DNA of 64,000 nt, taken from Halegenticoccus soli (lineage in GTDB: Archaea > Halobacteriota > Halobacteria > Halobacteriales > Haloferacaceae). Location: contig NZ_PEND01000004.1 in NCBI RefSeq assembly GCF_002844195.1, positions 62,001 through 126,000 on the forward strand. Reading direction: 5' to 3'. This document shows, in pieces, positions 51,458-60,543 of this stretch. The notes beneath the pieces were generated by a model that did not search any database, had not been told where the DNA came from, and saw nothing but the letters and a program-made list of their open reading frames with translations. The position numbers and the translations under genes are program-made. Position 1 is the first letter of the stretch. Every line of letters starts with the position of its first letter.

Positions 51458-52504
51458 ATGGATTTCGACTTCGACCTCCTGCGGGAGCTGACGGAGGCGA
51501 GCGGCGTTCCGGGGTACGAGGACCGGGTCCGGGACGTCGTCCGCCGCGAGCTGACCGCCGCCGTCGACGACGTTCGCTCGGACGCGATGGGGAACGTCGT
51601 CGGGACGCTGCGCGGCGAGCGCGACTACGAGGTCGTCGTCGCCGCGCACATGGACGAGGTCGGCTTTATGATCAGACACGTCGACGACGACGGCTTCCTC
51701 CGGGTCGACGCCCTCGGCGGCTGGGACCCGGCAGTCCCGAAGGCCCAGCGCGTCCGCGTCCACGCGGCCGACGGCGACCTCACCGGCGTCGTCGGCGCAG
51801 CGCCGCCGCACGCGCTCGACGAGGGGGACGAGGGGGAGAAACCGACGGTCGAGAAGCTGTACGTCGACGTCGGGCTGCCCGCCGACGAGGTCGAGGCCCG
51901 GGTGTCGGTCGGCGATCTGATCACGCTGGACCAGACGACCGTCGAGATGGGCGATCTCGTCACGGGGAAGGCGCTCGACGACCGGGTCTGCCTCCTGGCG
52001 ATGCTCGAAGCCGCCCGACGCGTCGAGGACCCCGAGGCGACGATCCACTTCGCCGCGACCGTCCAAGAGGAGGTCGGCCTGCGCGGCGCGAGCGCCCTCG
52101 GCGCGGATCTCGACCCCGACCTCGCCGTCGCGCTCGACGTGACCGTCGCCAACGACGTTCCGCACTTCGAGGACGACGAGCGCGTCACGCGGCTCGGCGA
52201 CGGCGCGGCGATCAAGCTCAAGGATTCGAGCGTCATCACGAACCCGAAGGTCAATCGCCGCCTCCGGGCGGTCGCGGCGGACGAAGGCGTCCCCTACCAA
52301 CTCGAAGTGCTGCCACGGGGCGGCACCGACACCGCGGGGTTCCAGAAGGCGCACGGCGCGAAGCCGGTCGGCGCGATCTCGATCCCGACGCGGTACCTCC
52401 ACACGCCGGTCGAAAGCGCCCACCGGGACGACGTCGCGGCCGCGATCGACCTCCTGACGGCGCTCCTCGCCAGCGAAACCGGCCACCACGACTACACGCT
52501 GTAA
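51458..52504 (+). CDS. M42 family metallopeptidase (TET-type aminopeptidase)
   Basis: A 348-residue M42 aminopeptidase. Conserved parts: AAHMDEVGFMIRHVDDDG (first metal His/Asp), TGKALDDRVCLLAMLEAAR, VQEEVGLRGASAL (catalytic Glu pair), AVALDVTVAND and SIPTRYLHTPVESAHRDDV with the last His ligand. M42 enzymes form tetrahedral (TET) particles that trim peptides downstream of the proteasome. Length fits the family. GTTTACGCG stretch upstream may contain its promoter. Confidence 0.93.
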   Translation: MDFDFDLLRELTEASGVPGYEDRVRDVVRRELTAAVDDVRSDAMGNVVGTLRGERDYEVVVAAHMDEVGFMIRHVDDDGFLRVDALGGWDPAVPKAQRVRVHAADGDLTGVVGAAPPHALDEGDEGEKPTVEKLYVDVGLPADEVEARVSVGDLITLDQTTVEMGDLVTGKALDDRVCLLAMLEAARRVEDPEATIHFAATVQEEVGLRGASALGADLDPDLAVALDVTVANDVPHFEDDERVTRLGDGAAIKLKDSSVITNPKVNRRLRAVAADEGVPYQLEVLPRGGTDTAGFQKAHGAKPVGAISIPTRYLHTPVESAHRDDVAAAIDLLTALLASETGHHDYTL

Positions 52505-52671
52505 CTCCCGTCGCGCCGTCCTTCGACCTCCGCCGCGCCGCCCTCCGAGTCCCGCCGCGCCGCCGTCTCCGAGAAATCGCGTCATCCGGCGCGCGCACCG
52601 GCCCGCCGCCTCGCGGATCGCGGAAGGCGGAAACCAAAGTATTCACTACGGCGCGTCTCCAAGCGCCGTTC

Positions 52672-53334
52672 ATGACCGACGGCAACGAGGGTCTCTCCCG
52701 GCGGGCGTTCCTCCGGTCTGCGACGGCGGGTACCGTCGCGGCGGGGGCGACGACGAACGCGGCCGCACAGGAGGGCAACGAATCGTCCGGCAACGAGTCG
52801 GGCGGCGGGAACGAATCGGCCGGCGGCAACCAGTCCGCTGGTGGCAACGAGTCGGGCGGCAACGAATCCGGCGGCAACCAGTCGGGGGGCGGCGGTGGCG
52901 GCGGCACCGAGGAGGTCATCGTCGGTCCCGGCGGCGAACTCGTCTTCGAACCGGTCGATCTCCAGATCACCCCGGGGACGACGGTGAAGTTCGTCTGGGA
53001 GTCGGACGGGCACAACGTCGTCCCGGACGAGGGCGACTGGGGTCACGAGCCCATCGAGGACACGGGGTTCGAGTTCTCGCACACGTTCGAGGAGGAGGCC
53101 TCCTACCACTACGTGTGCGAACCGCACGCGAGCGCCGGCATGGAGGGCAACATCGAGGTCACCCAGGACGCCGGCGGCGGTGGCGGCGGTGGAGGCGGCG
53201 GCTCGTCCGTCCCGACCGTCCCGGACAGCGCGAAGTCGCTCGGCGTGGCGACGACGTTCGCCATGATCACGACGCTCGGCCTGGCGTACTTCTTCATCAA
53301 GTACGGCGGCGATTACGACTACGAGGTCGAGTAG
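52672..53334 (+). CDS. Membrane-anchored halocyanin-like copper protein
   Basis: A 220-residue blue copper protein exported by Tat: SRRAFLRSATAGTVAAGATT. A Gly/Asn/Glu/Ser linker with seven N-x-S sequons (residues about 36-78) may be heavily N-glycosylated. The cupredoxin domain has copper ligands His in SDGHNVV, and Cys, His and Met in YVCEPHASAGMEG. A Gly-run spacer then leads to a C-terminal membrane helix (about 190-210). It would carry electrons at the outer membrane face. No partner oxidase genes are nearby. AAAGTATTCACT about 30 bases upstream may be the promoter. Confidence 0.9.
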   Translation: MTDGNEGLSRRAFLRSATAGTVAAGATTNAAAQEGNESSGNESGGGNESAGGNQSAGGNESGGNESGGNQSGGGGGGGTEEVIVGPGGELVFEPVDLQITPGTTVKFVWESDGHNVVPDEGDWGHEPIEDTGFEFSHTFEEEASYHYVCEPHASAGMEGNIEVTQDAGGGGGGGGGGSSVPTVPDSAKSLGVATTFAMITTLGLAYFFIKYGGDYDYEVE

Positions 53335-53761
53335 GCCGTAGCCGCGCTTCCTTCCTTCTTTTTCTCCGTAGCTTTTCCCCGCCGTATCACTCTCTGCGTC
53401 CTGAACGAACGATACCTCATTGAAAGATCGCTCGTTCTTGGCTACGCGAACGAACTCGGAAGAGATAATCACGCGCACTTCTGGCCTTTATACATGTATA
53501 TCGTATTACTGTGTTCAGAGTGTAACAACAGATTTAACAAAAACCGTGCTGATCGAGGATTGTAGCGTACGACACGTGGCGGACAGGTGTCGACGCGTTC
53601 GGCGCGTCGCGCCGGAAGCCGCACTCGGCACGACGGACGATCAGCATTACCATGATTCACAGAGAGGCATCCCTCCGATACGATTCCGGGCACCGCGCGC
53701 ATCGAACGGCTCATCTCCCGTCCGCTCCGACGGGATTCGACTCCGAGAGGAGGCGATCGGC
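53335..53761. other. AT-richer intergenic stretch with transcription end and promoter
   Basis: About 430 bases without a convincing gene. A polypyrimidine run at 53347-53367 probably ends the halocyanin transcript. The segment 53465-53560 is markedly AT-rich (TTATACATGTATATCG and AACAACAGATTTAACAAAAA), unlike flanking DNA, and may contain a promoter or small RNA. A Shine-Dalgarno-like GAGGAGG at 53747-53753 precedes the next gene. Confidence 0.45.
53347..53367 (+). terminator. Polypyrimidine terminator after the halocyanin gene
   Basis: A 21-base pure C/T run with five consecutive Ts, 13 bases after the halocyanin stop. T-rich tracts at gene ends terminate archaeal transcription. Confidence 0.5.
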
Positions 53762-54142
53762 GTGAGCAAAGCGTCGGCGGGAGGGCGGCGAGCCGCGCAC
53801 GAACTGGCCGACGATGCGGACGACGTCCTGTCGGAGTTCGATCCCCAGCGAGCGATCGTCGAGGCGCTCCGGGAGAGCGGCGGCGAGCTGGAGGTGTCGG
53901 AGCTCGTAGACGAGGTCGTGCGACGGGAGCGGGACGCGCGACCGACTCCGCGAACGGTCGAGAAAGCGCGCGCCGCCGTCCCGGACTGGGTGTTCTGCCT
54001 CGTGAGCCTCGGCGGCCTCGTCAGCGTCGTCGGGTCGTACTTCGGCGTGCTCTTTTTCTCCCTGCTGTCGGTCCTGAGCTGGGCGACCCTCGCGTTCGGG
54101 ACCCTCGCGCTCCTCCAGCTCGTCTCGCTGCGCCGCGAGTGA
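53762..54142 (+). CDS. Small membrane protein of unknown function
   Basis: A 126-residue protein beginning at GTG, chosen because GAGGAGG lies eight bases upstream as a ribosome binding site and upstream in-frame sequence has poor codon use. The N-terminal 75 residues are soluble and helical (VSELVDEVVRRERDARPTPR), somewhat like a partial winged-helix or YVTN-like region. Two hydrophobic helices follow (about 80-100 and 103-122). It belongs to no family I can name. It may be regulated by the AT-rich region before it. Confidence 0.6.
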   Translation: MSKASAGGRRAAHELADDADDVLSEFDPQRAIVEALRESGGELEVSELVDEVVRRERDARPTPRTVEKARAAVPDWVFCLVSLGGLVSVVGSYFGVLFFSLLSVLSWATLAFGTLALLQLVSLRRE

Positions 54143-54176
54143 ACGACCCCGAGCGGCCCCGATAGCCTTCGGCGGT

Positions 54177-55235
54177 TCAGAAGACGCCGTATCCATCGAT
54201 CACGTCCCGGTAGCAGTCGAGATACCGCTCCAGCACGGGTCGTCGGTCGAACGCCGCGAACGCCTCGTTCTCCGTCGCGCGCTCGACGTCGGCCGCGGCG
54301 ACGAGTTCGTCGGCGAGTTCCTGCGGGTTCGTCACGAGCCGTCCGCGGTCTCGCCCCTCGACGAGTTCGTGCGCGCTCGACCCCGCCTGGTACTCGACGA
54401 TCCCGACGCAGCCGCATGCGAGCGCCCAGAGGAGGTTCGTCGCGAACGGCTCACGGGTCGCGGTCTGTGCGAACACGTGGGCGCCCTTCAGGATCGGCAC
54501 GCGCTCTTCGAGGGGGAGGTCGCCGAGGAACTCCAGGCGGTCGTCGATCGGCAGGTCGCGGGCGGTCCGCTCGGCCCGTCCGCGCTCGGGGCCGTCGCCG
54601 ATGACCGTCGCGCGCCACGCGCTGTCACGGAGTTCGGCCAACGCGAGGAGGAAGCTCTCGACGTTGGCGTCCCCGTCGAGGCGGCGGGCGTACACCACGT
54701 CGGCGCGGTCGTCGACCGCGCTCTCGCGGACGAGCGACAGGTCGACGCTCTCGGGGACGACGCGCACGTCCCCCTCGCGCGCGCCGTACTCTCTGACCCG
54801 CGTTCTGACGGTCTCGGAGGGGACGACGACCGCGTCCGCCCGGCGCGCGACCCGCCGGTAGCCGCGGCGGGAGTCGCCCGAGACGTCGTCCCACCAGTCG
54901 ACGACGACGGGGGTCCTGAGGAGCCGCCCCGCCGTTTTCGCCGCTGCGACGTGCGACGGCGGGCTGTTGACCGCCTGAATCACGTCCGGACGGACCTTAC
55001 GGAGCGCGAACGGGAGCTTCGAGGCGAACGACCGCTCCGCGGGGGCGTCCGTCACCGCGCGGTAGACGACCCCGTCCCGCTTGAAGCGCCGGGGCTCGCC
55101 GTCCCACCACCGCGAGCACAGCACCGTGACCTCGTGACCCCGCGCCGCCAGACCAGCGGCGACGCGTCCCGTCCGCCGAGTCGCCGGCGTCTCCCGCGAG
55201 CTCGCCGTGACCATCGTGACGAACGCGACGTGCAT
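54177..55235 (-). CDS. Glycosyltransferase family 4
   Basis: A 352-residue GT-B fold enzyme. It begins MHVAFVTMVTASSRETPATR; the nucleotide-sugar site includes VIGDGPERGRAE, EFLGDLPLEERVPIL, and EPFATNLLWALACGCVGIVE with the E-x7-E type motif (REPFATNLLWALACG). The N-terminal half has the conserved HVAAAKTAGRLLRTPVVVDW. It would add a sugar to a lipid or polysaccharide acceptor. A GATAAAAAAC box (minus: GTTTTTTATC) 27 bases upstream supports ATG 55235. Confidence 0.88.
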   Translation of the reverse strand: MHVAFVTMVTASSRETPATRRTGRVAAGLAARGHEVTVLCSRWWDGEPRRFKRDGVVYRAVTDAPAERSFASKLPFALRKVRPDVIQAVNSPPSHVAAAKTAGRLLRTPVVVDWWDDVSGDSRRGYRRVARRADAVVVPSETVRTRVREYGAREGDVRVVPESVDLSLVRESAVDDRADVVYARRLDGDANVESFLLALAELRDSAWRATVIGDGPERGRAERTARDLPIDDRLEFLGDLPLEERVPILKGAHVFAQTATREPFATNLLWALACGCVGIVEYQAGSSAHELVEGRDRGRLVTNPQELADELVAAADVERATENEAFAAFDRRPVLERYLDCYRDVIDGYGVF

Positions 55236-55257
55236 GCGGTTCGGGTCGGAGTCGTCC

Positions 55258-55267
55258 GATAAAAAAC
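55258..55267 (-). promoter_or_regulatory. TATA-like box of the GT4 gene
   Basis: GTTTTTTATC on the minus strand, centred about 27 bases from ATG 55235, within GC-rich DNA. It fits a leaderless promoter. Confidence 0.55.
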
Positions 55268-55419
55268 CCTCGTCTTTCGGACATGAACGCCGAACGCGGC
55301 CCGTCGAGACTGCCGGGGACGACCGGACGTGCTGCTCGCCGTAGTCGGTGCGGGTCGAGACCGCCGGAGACGACCGCCCCGACGCGAAACGTTTTGTCGC
55401 GGGCGCCGGAGTCCGAAGC

Positions 55420-57243
55420 ATGGCGACCTACGACATCGAGCGCTACCTCAACATCCGCAGCGCCTACGGGGCCTCGTTCGCCCCCGGCGGCGAGCGGCTG
55501 TCGTTCCTCATGGACACGACCGGCACGCCGCAGGTGTGGACCGTCGACGGGCCGGGGCGCTGGCCCGAACAGCGCACCTTCTACGACGAGCGGGTCACTT
55601 TCGCCTCGTGGTCCCCGGAGCGGCCGGAACTCGTCTTCGGCATGGACGAGGGCGGCAACGAGCGGGCGCAGCTGTTCCGCCTCGACGCAGTCTCGGGCGG
55701 GATCACGAACCTGACGCGGGCGCCCGAGGCGAAGCACCGCTGGGGCGGGTGGAGCCACGACGGCGAGCGCTTCGCGTTCACGTCGAACCGCCGGGACAAC
55801 GCCGTGTTCGACGTGTACGTCCAGGGCCGGGACGAAGTCGGCGACGACGCCCGACTCGTCCACGAGGGCGACGGCTGGCTCACGCTCGGGGGCTGGAGCC
55901 CCGACGACTCGCGGCTCGTCGTCAACGAGGCGTACTCCAACTTCGATCAGGACGTGTACGTCCTCGACGTCGAGTCGGGGGAGCTCGACCACGTCACGCC
56001 ACACGAGGGGACCGTCCGCCACCTGAGCGCCGAGTGGGGGCCCGACGGCGAGAGCCTCTACCTCGCTACCGACCGCGACGGCGACACCCTCCGGCTGGTC
56101 AGGGTCGACCTCGACACCGGCGAGTTCACGACGGTCGAAGAGGGGGGCGACTGGGAGCTCGACGGCGTCGCGATCGACCAGGAGAGCCGGCGGATCGTCT
56201 ACTCGCGGAACGTCGAGGGGTACACGGAGCTCTCGGCCGGTGAACTCGTCGAACCGGACCGCATCGACCCGCTCCCGGACCCCGAACTCCCCGATGGCGT
56301 CGCGGGCGGGGTGAGCTTCGGCCCGGACGGGAACCGCTTTGCGATCACCGTCACCGGGAGCGCCGACAACACGAACGTCTACGTCGTCGACGCGCGGACC
56401 GGCGAGGCCGAGCGCTGGACGCGCGCGGCCACCGCGGGCATCCCCCGCGAGACGTTCGTCGAGCCGGAGCTCGTGCACTATCCGACGTTCGACGGCCGGG
56501 AGATCCCCGCGTTCTTCACGCTCCCGGAGGAAACGGACGCCGGGGCGGCCGGAAGCGCCGACGGGGTGCCGGTCATCGTCGACATCCACGGCGGTCCCGA
56601 GTCCCAGCGCCGGCCCTCCTTCAGCCCCGTCAAGCAGTACCTCCTCCGGCACGGTTACGCGGTGTTCGAGCCAAACGTCCGCGGGTCGGCGGGCTACGGC
56701 AAGGCGTACGGCCACCTCGACGACGTGGAAAACCGGATGGACTCGGTCGCCGACGTCGAGGCCGGCGTCGAGTGGCTCCACGACCACCCCGTCGTCGACC
56801 CTGACCGAATCGTCGCCATGGGCGGCTCCTACGGCGGCTTCATGGTGCTCGCGTCGCTGACGGAGTACCCGGATCTCTGGGCCGCCGGGATCGACATCGT
56901 CGGCATCGCCAACTTCGTCACGTTCCTGGAGAACACCGGCGACTGGCGGCGCGAGCTCCGGGAGGCCGAGTACGGCTCGCTCTCGGAGGATCGGGAGTTC
57001 CTCGAATCGATCAGCCCGATCAACAACATCGAGAAGATACGCGCGCCGCTTTTCGTCCTCCACGGCGCGAACGACCCGCGCGTCCCCGTCGGCGAGGCCG
57101 AGCAGATCGTCGAGAAGGCGCGCGAGCGGGGCGTCCCGGTCAGGAAGCTGATCTTCGAGGACGAGGGCCACGGCTTCACGAAGCTCGAAAACAGGATCGA
57201 GGCGTACTCGGCGATCGTCGACTTCCTCGACGAGCACGTGTGA
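55420..57243 (+). CDS. S9 family prolyl oligopeptidase-like peptidase
   Basis: A 607-residue protein of the acylaminoacyl peptidase/DPP-IV group (S9C). A seven-blade beta-propeller (about 10-340) with WSPDG-like motifs (GGWSPDDSRLVV, AEWGPDGESLYLAT) precedes the alpha/beta hydrolase domain. The catalytic Ser is in MGGSYGGFMV, Asp in HGANDPRVPV, and His in FEDEGHGFTK. It has no signal peptide, so it acts on peptides in the cytoplasm. ACGTTTTGTC about 28 bases before ATG 55420 is a probable TATA box. Confidence 0.92.
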   Translation: MATYDIERYLNIRSAYGASFAPGGERLSFLMDTTGTPQVWTVDGPGRWPEQRTFYDERVTFASWSPERPELVFGMDEGGNERAQLFRLDAVSGGITNLTRAPEAKHRWGGWSHDGERFAFTSNRRDNAVFDVYVQGRDEVGDDARLVHEGDGWLTLGGWSPDDSRLVVNEAYSNFDQDVYVLDVESGELDHVTPHEGTVRHLSAEWGPDGESLYLATDRDGDTLRLVRVDLDTGEFTTVEEGGDWELDGVAIDQESRRIVYSRNVEGYTELSAGELVEPDRIDPLPDPELPDGVAGGVSFGPDGNRFAITVTGSADNTNVYVVDARTGEAERWTRAATAGIPRETFVEPELVHYPTFDGREIPAFFTLPEETDAGAAGSADGVPVIVDIHGGPESQRRPSFSPVKQYLLRHGYAVFEPNVRGSAGYGKAYGHLDDVENRMDSVADVEAGVEWLHDHPVVDPDRIVAMGGSYGGFMVLASLTEYPDLWAAGIDIVGIANFVTFLENTGDWRRELREAEYGSLSEDREFLESISPINNIEKIRAPLFVLHGANDPRVPVGEAEQIVEKARERGVPVRKLIFEDEGHGFTKLENRIEAYSAIVDFLDEHV

Positions 57244-57269
57244 CCGGCGATCGCCCGCACCGAACCCGC

Positions 57270-57851
57270 TCAGCGCTCTCTCGGCTTCGCTTCCCCCTCG
57301 ACCTCCCGGATGACCCTCGCGGGGTTTCCGCCGACGACGACCCCGTCGGGAACGTCTCGGGTCACAACCGCCCCCGAGGCGACGACCGAGCCGTCGCCGA
57401 TCGAGACGCCGGGGTTGATCACGGCCCTCCCGCCGAGCCACACGTCGTCGCCGACCGTGACGGGTTCGCCGTACTCCGGCCCCTCGATACGCCGTGCGGC
57501 GTCGACGGGGTGGGTGGCCGCGTAGATGTGCACGCCCGGTCCGAGGAGGCAGTTGTCGCCGATCTCCACCCGGCGCACGTCGAGGATCACGCAGTCGAAG
57601 TTCGCGTAGAAGCCGTCGCCGACGTGGACGTTGTACCCGTAGTCGCAGCGGAACGGCGGGTCGACGTAGGCGTCCTCCCCCGCCGACCCGAACAGCTCGC
57701 TCACCAGCGATCGGCGGGCCTCGTGCTCCGTCTCAGTCGTCCGGTTGAGCCGCCGGGTGAGCTCCCTCGCCGCCTCGCGCTCTCTCACGAGCGTCGGGTC
57801 GCTCGCGTCGTACAGGTCCCCGCTCAGCATCTTCTCTTTCTCCGATCTCAC
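57270..57851 (-). CDS. Sugar O-acetyltransferase (maltose acetyltransferase family)
   Basis: A 193-residue left-handed beta-helix acetyltransferase. The N-terminal [20 protein letters not shown] is the maltose acetyltransferase (Mac) domain. Hexapeptide repeats follow: [38 protein letters not shown] with the catalytic His, and [20 protein letters not shown]. It transfers acetyl from acetyl-CoA to sugars. It converges with the S9 peptidase gene and is divergent from the B12 gene. Confidence 0.92.
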   Translation of the reverse strand: MRSEKEKMLSGDLYDASDPTLVREREAARELTRRLNRTTETEHEARRSLVSELFGSAGEDAYVDPPFRCDYGYNVHVGDGFYANFDCVILDVRRVEIGDNCLLGPGVHIYAATHPVDAARRIEGPEYGEPVTVGDDVWLGGRAVINPGVSIGDGSVVASGAVVTRDVPDGVVVGGNPARVIREVEGEAKPRER

Positions 57852-57963
57852 GGCTGGTCACTCCGTTCGGGGTCCGGACACAAGTAGGTGGGCCGCCCGA
57901 CGACCGCCGATCCCTCAGGAACATCCGTTAGAGTCAAACCGGCGGACGGCGAACCAATGGCGT

Positions 57964-58383
57964 ATGAGTGCAGACCAGGAGCAGAGAGCGATCCGGTGCC
58001 TCGTCGCGAAGGTCGGGCTGGACGGACACGACCGGGGGGCGCACGTCATCGCCCGCGCTTTTCGCGACGCGGGGTTCGAGGTCATCTACTCGGGGTTGCA
58101 CCGCTCGCCCGACGAGATCGTCCAGGCGACGGTGCAGGAGGACGCCGACGTGCTCGGCATCTCCATCCTCTCGGGGGCGCACAACACGCTGGTTCCGAAG
58201 ATCGTGGACGGACTGAAGGAGTACGACGCCTTCGACGACACGCTCATCATCGTCGGCGGGATCATCCCGGACGACGACCGGGAGAAGCTGAAGGAGATGG
58301 GCGTCGCCGAGGTGTTCGGCCCCGGGACGCCGATGAAGGAGACCATCGAGTTCGTCCGCGACAACGCCCCCGCGCGACGATGA
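57964..58383 (+). CDS. Cobalamin-binding subunit of acyl-CoA (methylmalonyl-CoA) mutase
   Basis: A 139-residue B12-binding domain. The cobalamin motif is VGLDGHDRGAHVIARAF (Asp-x-His-x-x-Gly), followed by GLHRSPDEIVQATVQED, GISILSGAHN and IVGGIIPDDD. It is the small/C-terminal part of a mutase whose large, CoA-binding subunit is encoded elsewhere, as is common in haloarchaea. It overlaps meaB by four bases (ATGA), indicating coupling. Start ATG 57964 follows MSADQEQRAIRC. Confidence 0.92.
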   Translation: MSADQEQRAIRCLVAKVGLDGHDRGAHVIARAFRDAGFEVIYSGLHRSPDEIVQATVQEDADVLGISILSGAHNTLVPKIVDGLKEYDAFDDTLIIVGGIIPDDDREKLKEMGVAEVFGPGTPMKETIEFVRDNAPARR

Positions 58384-59495
58384 GCCGGGCGGAAGAGACC
58401 GACCCGGAGCTCGTCGAGGAACTCCTCGGCGGGAAGCACCGCGCGCTCGCCCGCGCCATCACGAAGATCGAGAACCGGTCGCCGGGCTACCGCGAGATCG
58501 TCTCCGCGCTCCACCGCCACACCGGAAACGCGGAGGTGATCGGGATCACGGGCAGCCCCGGCGCGGGGAAGTCGACGCTCGTCGACAAGCTGGCGAGGGC
58601 GTACCGGGACGCCGGACACACCGTGGGCGTCATCGCGGTCGATCCCTCCTCACCGTTCACCGGCGGGGCGGTCCTGGGCGACCGCATCCGGATGGCCTCG
58701 AACATCGGCGACATGGACGTGTTCTTCCGGTCGATGAGCGCCCGGGGCACCCTCGGCGGGCTCTCGACCGCGACCGCCGACGCGGTGAAGGCGCTCGACG
58801 CGTTCGGCAAGGACAAGATCATCATCGAGACGGTCGGGGCCGGCCAGAACGAGGTGGACATCGTGCGCACGGCGGACACCGTGACGGTGCTCGTCCAGCC
58901 GGGGAGCGGCGACGACGTCCAGATGCTCAAGGCCGGCATCCTGGAGATCGGCGACGTGTTCGTCGTCAACAAGGCCGACATGGACGGCGCCGCGCGAACC
59001 GTGAGCGAGCTGGAGGAGATGATCCACATGCGCGAGGACCCGAGGGCGAACCTGAACGTCGGACACCACGGCGCCGACGCGTTCTCCGGGGACGACCGCG
59101 GGGGCGAACCGCACGGGTCGGTCGGCGATTCGGATTCGATCGGCGGTTCCGACGCGGACGACGAGGAACGCGGCGACGGCGGCTGGACCCCGAAGGTCGT
59201 CGAGACGGTCGCGACGTCGGGCGAGGGGATCGACGACCTCGTCGGCGTTCTCGCGGAACACCGGGCGTACCTGGAGCGCTCGGGGCGGCTCGAAGCGAAG
59301 GCGCGGACCCGGTACGCGGAGGAGATCCGCCAGCTCGTGCGGAGCGACGCGGCGGCGCTGTTGGAGCGCGAACTCGACCGCCGGGGCGGCGTCGAAGCGC
59401 TCGCGGAGGCCGTGCGCGAGCGCGAGACGGACCCCTACGCGGTCGCCGCGGAGATCGTCGGCCCGCTCGAAGCGTGCGTCGAAGGGGATCGGTAG
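58380..59495 (+). CDS. meaB: MeaB/ArgK-type GTPase, mutase chaperone, with acidic loop insertion
   Basis: A 371-residue P-loop GTPase that protects and reloads B12-dependent methylmalonyl-CoA mutase. Walker A GITGSPGAGKSTLVDKLARA, VIAVDPSSPFTGGAVLGDRIRM, ETVGAGQNEVDI and VNKADMDGA are typical. An Asp/Gly/Ser-rich loop of about 40 residues (about 228-268) with repeated acidic units interrupts the C-terminal part before GWTPKVVETVA. Co-transcription with the mutase B12 subunit confirms its role. Confidence 0.92.
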   Translation: MSRAEETDPELVEELLGGKHRALARAITKIENRSPGYREIVSALHRHTGNAEVIGITGSPGAGKSTLVDKLARAYRDAGHTVGVIAVDPSSPFTGGAVLGDRIRMASNIGDMDVFFRSMSARGTLGGLSTATADAVKALDAFGKDKIIIETVGAGQNEVDIVRTADTVTVLVQPGSGDDVQMLKAGILEIGDVFVVNKADMDGAARTVSELEEMIHMREDPRANLNVGHHGADAFSGDDRGGEPHGSVGDSDSIGGSDADDEERGDGGWTPKVVETVATSGEGIDDLVGVLAEHRAYLERSGRLEAKARTRYAEEIRQLVRSDAAALLERELDRRGGVEALAEAVRERETDPYAVAAEIVGPLEACVEGDR

Positions 59496-59544
59496 GGCCG
59501 GGAACCCCCGGGTATCGGCCGGCGACCGATCGCCGGCTGCAAAT

Positions 59545-59552
59545 CTTATAAG
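59545..59552 (+). promoter_or_regulatory. TATA-like box of the alpha/beta hydrolase gene
   Basis: CTTATAAG at 59545-59552, centred 29 bases upstream of ATG 59577. Together with spacing it supports that start over an in-frame GTG at 59556. Confidence 0.55.
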
Positions 59553-59576
59553 TCCGTGGCAGACGTGCTATTCGCC

Positions 59577-60524
59577 ATGAGAGTTCGACGAGCCCTCGGC
59601 GCCGCCGTGGCCGGAATCGGGCTGACCGCGCTGGCGAACCGTACGCTCCGACAGCGGGCGGGCGCGCTCGAACCGGCCCTCGTCGGCGAGCAGAAGACGT
59701 TCCGGTGGCGCGGCATGGACGTCGCCTACACCGAAGCGGGCGACCCGGAGAACCCGACCCTGGTGCTGCTCCACGGCATCAACGCCGCCGGTTCGAGCGG
59801 CGAGTTCCGCGAGGTGTTCGACGGGCTCGCCGCGGAGTGCCACGTCGTCGCGCCCGACCTCCCCGGCTTCGGCCGCTCGGATCGTCCGCCGCTCCGCTAC
59901 TCCGCCGCGCTGTACGAGGACTTCGTCGCGGACTTCCTCGGGGAGTTCGATTCGCCCGCGGTCGTCGCGTCGTCGCTGACGGGCGCCTACGTCGCCGCGG
60001 CCGTCCGGGGCGGCGGCGTCGACGTGTCGGGGCTCGTGCTCGTCTGCCCGACGACGAAGGCGGGCCCGCAGCCGAAGCGGTGGCTCCGCGAGCTGCTCCG
60101 CGCGCCGCTTGTCGGCCCCGCGGTCTTCAACGCCCTCACCTCGAAGCCGGCCATCCGGTACTTCAACGCCGACCACGGCTACTACGACACCGACAACGTC
60201 TCGGAGGAGTGGACGGTCTACGAGTGGCGGACGAGCCACCAGCCGAACGCCCGGTTCGCCCCCGCGTCGTTCGTCAGCGGCTACCTGAACTCCGACGTCG
60301 ATCTCGGGGAGGCGCTCCGCGAGGCCGACGTTCCGATCACGCTGGTCTGGGGGCGGGAAGCCGACATCACGCCGCTTTCGGACGGCCGCGACCTCGCCGA
60401 GGAGGCGGACGCGCGGCTCGTCGTCTTCGACGACGCGATGTTGCTCCCACACGTCGAACACCCCGATCGGTTCCTCGACGCCATCCGCGAGGAACTGCCG
60501 CCGGCGCAGGAACAGCAGGGGTAG
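59577..60524 (+). CDS. Alpha/beta hydrolase
   Basis: A 315-residue alpha/beta hydrolase. The oxyanion loop is LVLLHGINAAGSS; the nucleophile region VVASSLTGAYVAAAV has Ser in a relaxed GxSxG motif (ASSLT); the acid is probably Asp in VWGREADITPLSD, and the final His is in LLPHVEHPDRF. It is cytosolic apart from a weak N-terminal hydrophobic segment (about 7-22). The substrate is unknown; it is not obviously linked to the mutase genes before it. Convergent with the OB-fold gene, 19 bases between stops. Confidence 0.85.
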   Translation: MRVRRALGAAVAGIGLTALANRTLRQRAGALEPALVGEQKTFRWRGMDVAYTEAGDPENPTLVLLHGINAAGSSGEFREVFDGLAAECHVVAPDLPGFGRSDRPPLRYSAALYEDFVADFLGEFDSPAVVASSLTGAYVAAAVRGGGVDVSGLVLVCPTTKAGPQPKRWLRELLRAPLVGPAVFNALTSKPAIRYFNADHGYYDTDNVSEEWTVYEWRTSHQPNARFAPASFVSGYLNSDVDLGEALREADVPITLVWGREADITPLSDGRDLAEEADARLVVFDDAMLLPHVEHPDRFLDAIREELPPAQEQQG

Positions 60525-60543
60525 GGGAGCGCCCCTCGATCGG

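Noticed and set aside
53711-54196. Minus-strand frame of 161 codons opposite the small membrane protein
   Set aside because: It is highly charged with a shadow-like Glu/Arg/Ala composition and no start signal; the plus-strand frame has membrane helices and a ribosome binding site.
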